From Candidatus Woesearchaeota archaeon CG11_big_fil_rev_8_21_14_0_20_43_8 (lineage in GTDB: Archaea > Nanobdellota > Nanobdellia > Woesearchaeales > CG08-08-20-14), in contig PCVE01000087.1 in the NCBI GenBank assembly GCA_002762705.1, forward strand, positions 1-6,720: DNA of 6,720 nucleotides. The letters are read 5' to 3'. A program made the translations under genes and the position numbers. Positions 1 to 6,701 of this stretch are shown in pieces (within the stretch, counting starts at the first letter, position 1; each line of letters begins with the position of its first letter). The notes beneath the pieces were generated by a model. That model was given only the letters and a program-made list of their open reading frames with translations, was not told the origin of the DNA and ran no database searches.

Positions 1-1992
1 GTGACAACTTCGATCAGTACAACTGACAATGATATCGTGCTGACAATGCTCGGCGGCGATGTCACTGACACATTGATGGAAGGAGAGACAAAGACCTACA
101 CCATCGGTGGCCAGGACTATGAAGTTAAACTTTTGATTGTAGCAGATACAAATTCAGAAGCTAAGTTCGTTGTCAACGGCGAAGTCACTGACAAGCTAGT
201 TGAAGGAGGCACTGACACTCTATCAGACGGCACCTTGATCGGTATCAGGGATGTCATGCCAAACGAAGGCACTGAAGAAGAAGGCGGCGATATCGTTGAA
301 TTCTATCTAGGAGCTAACAAGCTTGAAGTCACAGATCTGGATTACACTGATACCACCACATGGTATTCATCTGGAATCGAGATCAATGATGAGAGCATCG
401 AAGATGCATCGATCATCGTCGATGTAAGCGAGCTGTCGACAACCAAGATAGAAGTCAACTCGATCAAGTACAGGCTACATGCAGACTCACCGAAAGGCGA
501 CGTCTTCATCAAGGAAGGCCAGGGTCTAAGGGCATTCCTCGATGAACCAGAAGGCATGATCAACGAGAACTGGGATATCATGTATCTTGGTCTGACAAAG
601 CCTGACGAGAGCACTGTGGAAATCAAATCCAATGGGGACGACCAGTACTACTTGTACTTCACGAACCTGGAAGGACTTGATTACAAGATGCCTCTAGCGG
701 ATAACTCGAACAACGATGGACACAACTTCAAGTACGGCGACAATGATGACGACTTGATCTTCATAGAAGCGACCAACGCAAACGGCGACAACTCCTTTGT
801 GAATGGCGGTTTCTGGGTCACAGAAGACGATTACTTCGTCCTTGGTGACAATGATGATGAAGACGGCGCATACACGCACGTGCTCAGGTACGAATCCATC
901 GACACCAGCAACAGGGAAATCCAGTTCACTGACCTCGCAGGAGGACAGAAAGAGCTAACTTACAACACAAATGTCTTGTCAAACAGCACAGCAACTACCG
1001 CATATGGTACACTTGTTGTTGGCGGCAAGTCATATACTGTATGGGTTGGAGGAAACTACACATCAGGTTCAACAGCTTATTATCCATTGGCTATTGATCT
1101 TGATAACTCAGGAACATACGGAAGCGCTGGTGAAGCGAAAATCGCAGTTGACGGCGGTCTTATCATCGATCTAGGCAACTTCGGAAACGCTGACTTCGAC
1201 GGAAACGACATGGACCTTGTGGCAACACAGATGACACTTAACTTTAAAGTGGAATCAGACAAGTTCGATGAGACAACACACGGCGATGAGAATGTCTATG
1301 TGAATGTTACTGAAGAATCCAGTAACAAAGTAGACATCTCAATATACAGTGCAACATCCAACGTCACCCTAAGATCACTGGATGACGAGGATCTGTCAAG
1401 AGGTATGACCGACTTCGGTGCAGTCTACGAGATCACCGACACTTCATCATCAACAGATGCTGAAGATCTGAAAGTCGTCATGCCATCTAAGCAGAAAGGT
1501 GCTCAGGTCTACGTTACCTTCGGTAGCGCAACCACAACAAGCACATCTGCTGGATCCAGCGGAACAATCGACGTGACAACTGTTGAAAAGATCAATGTCG
1601 GCGCAGCAAAACTCGACAAAGAGATCAGCGATGCATGGGCACAGAACCTCATCATCGTCGGCGGACCATGTGCAAACAAGGTCGCGGCTGATGTTATGGG
1701 CGTAAGTGCTGCTACATGTGCGTCAGGATTTGAGCAGGGCAAAGCTTTGGTCAAACTCTACGAAAGCAAGGGCAAAGTCGCTCTGCTTGTAGCTGGTTAC
1801 AGCGCTCTTGATACCAGAAGAGCTGCACGAGTTGTCTCTGACTACGCTAAGTATGCAGACGATCTGACTGGCACTGAAGTCGTTGTTTCAGGTACCACAC
1901 TGGATGACATAACCGTCAGCCAGCCAACACCTAAAGCAGCTGCTGTCGTGGAAGAAACCACAACAGAAGAAACGACTGAAGAAACAGCATAG
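1..1992 (+). CDS. S-layer protein, 3' part (N-terminus outside window)
   Basis: This is a surface-layer protein, which would form the paracrystalline coat outside the membrane. The frame is open from base 1. The GTG there is probably an internal valine codon, because the visible protein (663 residues) lacks the signal peptide that archaeal S-layer proteins carry. Residues ~20-110 form a beta-rich domain with repeated short 'GE/GDVTDxL' segments. The middle is rich in Asp, Gly, Thr and Asn, with acidic clusters (about 246-252 and 283-288) that could bind Ca2+. Residues ~540-640 form the archaeal S-layer C-terminal domain, with IIVGGPC (551-557) and LLVAGY (595-600) followed by an Arg/Ala helix. 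The only cysteines are C557 and C573. N-glycosylation sequons lie at N328, N352, N435 and N454. The protein ends in an acidic Glu/Thr tail without a membrane anchor. The family call is from memory of DPANN S-layer proteins. A strong terminator follows directly, as expected for an abundant product. Confidence 0.85.
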   Translation: MTTSISTTDNDIVLTMLGGDVTDTLMEGETKTYTIGGQDYEVKLLIVADTNSEAKFVVNGEVTDKLVEGGTDTLSDGTLIGIRDVMPNEGTEEEGGDIVEFYLGANKLEVTDLDYTDTTTWYSSGIEINDESIEDASIIVDVSELSTTKIEVNSIKYRLHADSPKGDVFIKEGQGLRAFLDEPEGMINENWDIMYLGLTKPDESTVEIKSNGDDQYYLYFTNLEGLDYKMPLADNSNNDGHNFKYGDNDDDLIFIEATNANGDNSFVNGGFWVTEDDYFVLGDNDDEDGAYTHVLRYESIDTSNREIQFTDLAGGQKELTYNTNVLSNSTATTAYGTLVVGGKSYTVWVGGNYTSGSTAYYPLAIDLDNSGTYGSAGEAKIAVDGGLIIDLGNFGNADFDGNDMDLVATQMTLNFKVESDKFDETTHGDENVYVNVTEESSNKVDISIYSATSNVTLRSLDDEDLSRGMTDFGAVYEITDTSSSTDAEDLKVVMPSKQKGAQVYVTFGSATTTSTSAGSSGTIDVTTVEKINVGAAKLDKEISDAWAQNLIIVGGPCANKVAADVMGVSAATCASGFEQGKALVKLYESKGKVALLVAGYSALDTRRAARVVSDYAKYADDLTGTEVVVSGTTLDDITVSQPTPKAAAVVEETTTEETTEETA

Positions 1993-2002
1993 ATGAAACA
2001 AC

Positions 2003-2045
2003 TGGGAGCTTGAATAAAGCTTCCATTTTAATTTCTTTTTTTCTC
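2003..2045 (+). terminator. Hairpin plus T-tract terminator after the S-layer gene
   Basis: A 9-bp stem pairs TGGGAGCTT (2003-2011) with AAGCTTCCA (2017-2025), with one G-U wobble and the 5-base loop GAATA. A T-rich run follows from 2026, including seven consecutive T at about 2036-2042. Archaeal RNA polymerase terminates on T-tracts. The added stem resembles a bacterial intrinsic terminator and would also protect the 3' end of the S-layer mRNA. It begins 11 bases after the TAG stop. Confidence 0.7.
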
Positions 2046-2063
2046 TATATTTTCTTCTACACA

Positions 2064-2073
2064 AAATATTTAA
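2064..2073 (+). promoter_or_regulatory. Probable TATA box for the GT-C membrane protein gene
   Basis: The AT-rich AAATATTTAA centres about 29 bases upstream of the ATG at 2098. That is the spacing expected if transcription starts at or just before the start codon. No Shine-Dalgarno-like sequence lies between the box and the ATG, so a leaderless mRNA is likely. The rest of the 105-base spacer holds only the preceding terminator and T-rich sequence. Confidence 0.5.
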
Positions 2074-2097
2074 CCAAAATAGATTTCTATATTCTTT

Positions 2098-3591
2098 ATG
2101 AAACAAAATATTGCGATCAATTGCACGCTCTTGTTCCTGATCTCTGCTGCGGTATTCTACATATTACAGTTCTCGACACCACATATCATAGGATATGATG
2201 GCTATCATCATGCAAGCATGGCCACAAAGATAATAGAACAAGGTTTTGTGCCAGAGCAATCCTGGTGGAGATTTGGCATCAATTCCGGGTCTGACCTTCA
2301 TTTTCTCTATCATTACCTGCTTGTCCCTTTCGTCGCGATATTCGGCACGATAACTGGTGTCAAAATAAGCATGGTTATATTCGCGGCATTGACTGTTTTG
2401 TCGGTCTATCTATGGTTGGAATATTCAGATGTCAGATTTCCACATATCTTTGCTCTTTTGACATTTGTGTCATCATATGTTTTTCTTTACAGATTCACAC
2501 TTATACGAGCATATGGTTTAGTGATACCAGTCCTGGCATTAGGGTATCACCTGACTTTGAAACGCAAGTTTCTATGGCTCTTTGTGCTTGCTTTCTTATT
2601 CACATGGTATTATACTGCATTCCCGCTTCTGATCATGCTTGTCCTGCTTATTGTATCCATACGTTTCATGCAGGACAGAAAAAAAGGATTCGACATTAAA
2701 CTAGCGGCGATCCCGATTGTTGGATCTATAGCAGGACTAGTCATCAACCCATACTTTCCGACGAATATCAGACTGTTCTATGTGCAGCTCTTTCGGGCTA
2801 TGTTGTTTCCGATAGATGAGGTATCTATCCCAGTCGATGCGCGACCTTTTGCATCGGCATTCGAATATTTCTATGTATGCTGGTTAGTGCTTCTGCTGTT
2901 TATCATCGCGATAGTGATCCTTTTCCTTCTGCTCAGGCAGAAGAAAGCTTTTTTCCAGAGATGCAGCCTGCTCACTTGGGTAATGTTCATTCTTGCGACA
3001 TTATTTTTCTTCTTCACATTGAGCCACAGACGCTCGCTCGAATACTGGTTCCCATTCACTGCCATATTCCTTGGATCTGCGCTTAACGACCTGATAGATA
3101 GAATCAAGAACCTGAAGATATGGGTCGAGAAAAACAAGACAAAGATAACAGCAGTATTATTGATAATCCTATGCGGATATAGTATCTTCATGGTGAATAA
3201 ATTATCAAAAGCGATACCTGCGTCGACAGAGAAAGAAGGGCTGCATCATCTAAAAGAATGTTCACAATTCGTGAAGAGGACAGACGGAGCATTGGTCTTC
3301 TCTGCATGGGACATCGCTCCTGCATTGTTCTTCTATAACCCAGACAATGATTATATCGTCGCGCTTGACCCGGCATTCCTTTATCTATATCATCAGAATC
3401 TATATCGAAAATATCAAAATCTCATTTCTGGAGCTGAAAAAGATCCATATAGTGTCCTAAAGAACGATTTCACTGCAGATTATGTGATCGCAGACCAGCA
3501 GAAATTCATGTTCGCGAATTATCTGCTCTCAAAACAGGGATTCAAGCTGACCGCAAGGTCAGAATACTGCATGGTGATAGAGATCATCTGA
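2098..3591 (+). CDS. GT-C-fold polytopic membrane glycosyltransferase-like protein
   Basis: This is a 497-residue integral membrane protein with about 11 predicted membrane segments (about 10-27, 68-84, 88-107, 114-132, 138-151, 158-189 as one or two, 203-219, 258-279, 290-308, 314-330 and 349-366). A soluble C-terminal domain of about 125 residues follows. The first outer loop carries GYDGYHH (32-38), placed like the acidic DxYYH-type loop of STT3/AglB and other GT-C enzymes that use lipid-linked sugars. Other segments recalled from GT-C-like families are INPYFP (216-221), RRSLEYWFPF (311-320), SAWD (402-405), FFYNPDNDY (411-419) and ALDPAFLYLY (422-431). The likely role is sugar transfer on the outer face of the membrane; the substrate is unknown and the catalytic role of D34 is inferred. 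It lacks the WWD motif of true oligosaccharyltransferase. The start is set by the lack of a ribosome site and a well-placed TATA box. Its 3' end overlaps the convergent radical SAM gene by 8 bases. Confidence 0.7.
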   Translation: MKQNIAINCTLLFLISAAVFYILQFSTPHIIGYDGYHHASMATKIIEQGFVPEQSWWRFGINSGSDLHFLYHYLLVPFVAIFGTITGVKISMVIFAALTVLSVYLWLEYSDVRFPHIFALLTFVSSYVFLYRFTLIRAYGLVIPVLALGYHLTLKRKFLWLFVLAFLFTWYYTAFPLLIMLVLLIVSIRFMQDRKKGFDIKLAAIPIVGSIAGLVINPYFPTNIRLFYVQLFRAMLFPIDEVSIPVDARPFASAFEYFYVCWLVLLLFIIAIVILFLLLRQKKAFFQRCSLLTWVMFILATLFFFFTLSHRRSLEYWFPFTAIFLGSALNDLIDRIKNLKIWVEKNKTKITAVLLIILCGYSIFMVNKLSKAIPASTEKEGLHHLKECSQFVKRTDGALVFSAWDIAPALFFYNPDNDYIVALDPAFLYLYHQNLYRKYQNLISGAEKDPYSVLKNDFTADYVIADQQKFMFANYLLSKQGFKLTARSEYCMVIEII

Positions 3592-4804
3592 GACATGTGC
3601 CTTCGATTATCCCATCCTTGACACGTGTAAGGCGGATCTTCTTCCTTCCGGTCGTGCTGCATCCATGGACACATATTGCCCTGTCTTTTGCCACACCAAA
3701 CATCTCATCATGATATCTGCCATGACAGACCACGTCGACAGTGATCAACTCATCCTTCACAAATGGGCACGAGATCGGTTTTGCTTTCACTATGCCAAAA
3801 TCATCTGCTGTGAGCCTAAGCTGCACATCATACTTTTTTTCAAGCGCGTCGATGTCTTTATAGAACTCTTCAAAAGATCGTGCTTTGATAGGCCTTCTAC
3901 CTTTTTTGTATTCAAGGAAATTCTGGATGCCTATCCTGACTTTATATCTACTGCCTTTGGAGATCTCTATCCCGAACTTGATGAGTTCTTCTATGTCTTT
4001 ATCATTCACACCATGCATCCAGACAGGCGCTACAGTGAGCTCACAATGATCTGGTATCATGCGCATGACATCGATCAGATTTTTCACATCGTATTTTTTG
4101 GTCCCTGCGAACTTCCATGCGTTCTTCTCATCAAGAGAATTGAGAGAGACATTTATCCGTGTCATTCCTGCTTTTGTGAGTCTTCTCACATTATCTTCTG
4201 TCAGCAGTCCGCCGTTTGTGTCCATTGATATATGTCTCACATTCTTTATCTGCGACACTGCCTTTACAAACGGGATGAGGTCCGCATATAACATCGGTTC
4301 ACCCTGTGGATTGATATGCACTTCCATGTCATCGCCTTTCAGCTTTGAAACTTTTCTTACCTCTTCGACGAGATATTCCATCTCGACCACAAAATCAGTC
4401 ACTTTCTTTGTGCTTGTGCCTTCGTCGACTGAACAGAAGATGCAATTGAGATTGCAGCCGGTTATTGGCCTCGCTTCGATGAGATTTGTACCCCTATCAA
4501 CGATGCCAAAAGCGATGTTGCCAAGAAGAGGGATCCCAGAACCAGCATGGATATACACTGTATCATGGCCGTTCAATGAGTTCTTCAAGTTGCCCATGTA
4601 TTTCATAAGCAGACTACGGAACTTGTTGCCTGCTTTTTTCTCTGATATGTCTTTGAAAGTGATATATTTCATTCCGATTTTGTATTCTGCGATTGCTAAT
4701 ATCTCTTTTTCAGGTATATCAAAAAAGAAGTATGATAGAAGCCAGACACGCAGATATCCATCTGTTCTTTCAAATTTCAGTGTCTCGAAATCAAGTGTTG
4801 CCAT
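3584..4804 (-). CDS. Radical SAM protein, COG2100-like, with TRAM-like C-terminal domain
   Basis: This is a radical SAM enzyme of unknown substrate. Residue numbers here count from the TTG at 4846; subtract 14 for the preferred start. The cluster motif CxxxCxxC is C131, C135, C138 (GCNLNCIFCS). The SAM-binding GEP motif is at 182-184, MDTNGG at 208-213, and a barrel strand NVSLNSLDE at 232-240. An N-terminal region of about 120 residues precedes the barrel. Residues ~362-420 resemble a TRAM/OB RNA-binding domain, with alternating strands and AVAKDRAI-type sequence (here VAKDRAI, 385-391). This domain order matches the archaeal COG2100 family as I remember it; TRAM suggests an RNA substrate, which is inference. 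Extra cysteines are C268, C360, C374, C392, C396 and C418. The reading frame extends to TTG at 4846, but the ATG at 4804 is preferred: a TATA-like TTAATAAA lies about 26 bases upstream of it, and no Shine-Dalgarno sequence is present. It stands alone, with converging and diverging neighbours. Confidence 0.8.
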   Translation of the reverse strand: MATLDFETLKFERTDGYLRVWLLSYFFFDIPEKEILAIAEYKIGMKYITFKDISEKKAGNKFRSLLMKYMGNLKNSLNGHDTVYIHAGSGIPLLGNIAFGIVDRGTNLIEARPITGCNLNCIFCSVDEGTSTKKVTDFVVEMEYLVEEVRKVSKLKGDDMEVHINPQGEPMLYADLIPFVKAVSQIKNVRHISMDTNGGLLTEDNVRRLTKAGMTRINVSLNSLDEKNAWKFAGTKKYDVKNLIDVMRMIPDHCELTVAPVWMHGVNDKDIEELIKFGIEISKGSRYKVRIGIQNFLEYKKGRRPIKARSFEEFYKDIDALEKKYDVQLRLTADDFGIVKAKPISCPFVKDELITVDVVCHGRYHDEMFGVAKDRAICVHGCSTTGRKKIRLTRVKDGIIEGTCLR

Positions 4805-4826
4805 GTATCTGTGGAATCTGTGTCGG

Positions 4827-4834
4827 TTTATTAA
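4827..4834 (-). promoter_or_regulatory. Probable TATA box for the radical SAM gene
   Basis: Read on the minus strand, TTAATAAA centres about 26 bases upstream of the ATG at 4804, the distance expected for a leaderless archaeal transcript. This box would lie inside the coding sequence if the longer TTG start at 4846 were used, so it argues for the shorter protein. The near-symmetric TATA further upstream (4874-4881) could serve a longer transcript instead. Confidence 0.45.
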
Positions 4835-4873
4835 GTTTTTGTACAAAAAGCCCAGTTTTACTTAGAAGAAACA

Positions 4874-4881
4874 TTTATAAA
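4874..4881 (+). promoter_or_regulatory. TATA box for the MBOAT/SGNH operon
   Basis: TTTATAAA is a near-consensus archaeal TATA box. The purine-rich AGAAACA lies just upstream in the position of the TFB recognition element; on the opposite side the flank is pyrimidine-rich when read on the minus strand, so the box points toward the MBOAT gene. A transcript start about 26 bases downstream falls near 4902-4905, giving a leader of at most about 10 bases before the ATG at 4914. The divergent spacer between the radical SAM and MBOAT starts is only about 110 bases. Confidence 0.65.
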
Positions 4882-4913
4882 ATACACAAATATTCGTCTT
4901 TAAGTTGATTATT

Positions 4914-6353
4914 ATGATGTTTAATTCGATACATTTTTTGATCTTTTTTCCAATCATAGTATCTTTATATTTTGGAATTAAACACCGTTATAGGTGGATT
5001 CTTCTGCTTCTTGGAAGCTATTATTTTTACATGAGTTGGAAAGCTGAATATGTAATCCTGATTATGATCTCAACCCTCGTAGATTATCTGGCTGGAATGC
5101 AGATTTATAATTCAAAATCACTCTTCCGCAAGAAATTCTTCTTGGGATTGAGCCTTTTTGCCAATCTTGGATTGCTTTTCTGCTTTAAGTATTTCAATTT
5201 TTTCAGTGAATCATTTAGGACATTGCTGACCAAATTTAGCATACCGATGAATCCAATCACATTAAAATTACTTCTTCCAGTTGGTATATCTTTCTATACT
5301 TTCCAGACATTAAGTTATACAATTGATGTATATCGAGAAAAAATAAAACCCGAAAAACATCTTGGTATTTTTGCAGTTTATGTCTCTTTTTTTCCACAGC
5401 TTGTGGCCGGACCAATTGAAAGAGCAAAAAACCTTCTGCCTCAATTTTATGATAAACATCATTTTGAATATCAACGAGTTGCCAATGGAATAAAATTGAT
5501 GCTTTGGGGTTTTTTTAAGAAAGTGGTGATTGCCGATAGATTGACTATTGTTGTAAACACAGTGTATAATAACCCCGCTGATCACAGTGGGCTCTCGTTA
5601 GTGATTGCAACAGTATTCTTTGCTTTTCAGATTTATTGTGATTTTTCAGGTTATTCAGATATTGCTATTGGTTCTGCCCAAGTACTTGGTTTTAGTCTTA
5701 TGGATAACTTCAAGCGACCATATTCTGCTAAATCTATTGTTGATTTCTGGCGGCGTTGGCATATTTCTCTTAGTTCATGGTTTAAGGATTATTTTTACAT
5801 TGGATTTCTTGGGGGAAACCGTGTATCAATTCCAAGATGGTATGTAAATCTTTTCCTAGTTTTTTTAGTCAGCGGTCTCTGGCATGGCGCAAACTGGACA
5901 TTTGTAATCTGGGGTGCATTGCATGGTGTTTATTATGTCATTGAAAAAATGACCAATAAGTTCAGGAAATCTTTTTTACATTTAATCAACCTAGATAAAT
6001 TTCCTAGATTCCATGGCTTGATACAGACAGGAATAACTTTTTCCCTGGTTTGTTTTGCATGGATTTTTTTTAGAGCAAACTCTTTATCTGATGCATTGTA
6101 TATCGCATCCCATCTTTTTTATCCGGTATTCAATCTGTCAAATATTGGAGTTGGTATGATGGGTCTTTTGCTTTGTTTTGCCCTCATAGGATTCCTCGAA
6201 TTCGTGCATCTCCTGCAAAAACATATTAGGATGAGAGAATTCCTCACAACCAAACCGATTTGGATACGCTGGCCGATTTATTCAGCACTGGTACTTTTGA
6301 TACTCCTATTTGGGGTATTTCACGGCACACAATTCATATATTTCCAATTTTAG
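4914..6353 (+). CDS. MBOAT-family O-acyltransferase (AlgI/DltB type)
   Basis: This is a polytopic membrane-bound O-acyltransferase that would pass an acyl group, usually acetyl, from a cytoplasmic donor across the membrane to a surface glycan. It has 479 residues, close to the usual 450-520. Numbering from the ATG at 4914, features are the family-typical start MMFNSIHFLIFFP, LPVGISFYTFQ (121-131), FPQLVAGPIERA (160-171), YCDFSGYSDIAIG (241-253), FWRRWHISLSSWF (278-290) and SGLWHGANW (320-328). H324 in WHG corresponds to the catalytic histidine of AlgI/DltB, and a second conserved-looking histidine is H337. FFRANS (385-390) is also typical. The frame is open from TTG at 4905, but the ATG start fits family N-termini better. 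The gene is followed after 9 bases by an SGNH-like partner, the usual arrangement. It looks more AT-rich than the S-layer gene, and the family is mainly bacterial, so transfer into the archaeon is plausible. Acyl group and acceptor cannot be told from sequence. Confidence 0.9.
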   Translation: MMFNSIHFLIFFPIIVSLYFGIKHRYRWILLLLGSYYFYMSWKAEYVILIMISTLVDYLAGMQIYNSKSLFRKKFFLGLSLFANLGLLFCFKYFNFFSESFRTLLTKFSIPMNPITLKLLLPVGISFYTFQTLSYTIDVYREKIKPEKHLGIFAVYVSFFPQLVAGPIERAKNLLPQFYDKHHFEYQRVANGIKLMLWGFFKKVVIADRLTIVVNTVYNNPADHSGLSLVIATVFFAFQIYCDFSGYSDIAIGSAQVLGFSLMDNFKRPYSAKSIVDFWRRWHISLSSWFKDYFYIGFLGGNRVSIPRWYVNLFLVFLVSGLWHGANWTFVIWGALHGVYYVIEKMTNKFRKSFLHLINLDKFPRFHGLIQTGITFSLVCFAWIFFRANSLSDALYIASHLFYPVFNLSNIGVGMMGLLLCFALIGFLEFVHLLQKHIRMREFLTTKPIWIRWPIYSALVLLILLFGVFHGTQFIYFQF

Positions 6354-6362
6354 ATAAAAAAA

Positions 6363-6701
6363 ATGAAAAAAGACAAAAGAAAAATATTAAAGAATGGAAT
6401 TATCTTTATTATTTCCATAGGCATATTAATTCTTGCTGTCCAGTTTATTTATCTTAAACTGGTACAGGAAAAAAAGATCATATATCGCCAAGATTTAACC
6501 TTTCACGAGTATCTAAATGAGAATCCAGATAAGACAATTGAATTCGCTTTTTTAGGAGATTCTCATGCACGATATGGAATCAACCCAACATATATACCGA
6601 AATCGTTTAATTTTGCATCAAGTGGCGAGAATTATATAAAAACATATTATAAATTAGGCTCCGTAGAACGGTTTTTGCTAATTAGCTCTCGGGGGCTATA
6701 A
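6363..6701 (+). CDS. SGNH-hydrolase-like acylation partner, truncated N-terminal part
   Basis: The open frame gives 112 residues against the roughly 300-400 usual for such proteins. After a Lys-rich start, one membrane segment (about 12-30) would anchor a soluble domain outside the cell. GDSH (65-68) in FAFLGDSHARYGINP is SGNH block I with the nucleophile S67, and N83 in FNFASSGENY fits block II. Proteins of this kind (DltD, AlgJ/AlgX, PatB-like) are encoded beside an MBOAT protein and finish acyl transfer to the glycan. The gene lies 9 bases after the MBOAT stop and shares its transcript; no Shine-Dalgarno site is visible. Family-like sequence ends at L98 (base 6656). The last 14 residues are unlike the family and end at TAA (6699-6701). 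All three forward frames are stopped between 6664 and 6701, so a single frameshift would not restore it. The gene is probably broken by an insertion that starts at 6657. Confidence 0.7.
   Translation: MKKDKRKILKNGIIFIISIGILILAVQFIYLKLVQEKKIIYRQDLTFHEYLNENPDKTIEFAFLGDSHARYGINPTYIPKSFNFASSGENYIKTYYKLGSVERFLLISSRGL

Noticed and set aside
1..3. GTG at base 1 as the true start of the S-layer gene
   Set aside because: The protein would lack a signal peptide and begin within a beta-rich domain; the window edge simply cuts the gene.
342..1754. Several minus-strand open frames of 60-96 codons within the S-layer gene
   Set aside because: They follow from the codon bias of the S-layer gene; none shows a start signal or recognisable protein features.
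3665..4228. A 187-codon plus-strand open frame, also opposite the radical SAM gene
   Set aside because: Its translation has irregular composition with many Cys, His and Phe and no family resemblance; the minus strand explains the region.
4059..4865. A 268-codon plus-strand open frame antisense to the radical SAM gene
   Set aside because: It lies almost wholly opposite a gene with clear radical SAM motifs, its translation is low in coherent domains, and it has no promoter; it is a shadow of the real gene.
5605..5847. An 80-codon plus-strand frame inside the MBOAT gene
   Set aside because: It is an out-of-frame reading of the conserved MBOAT core, which is intact in the main frame.
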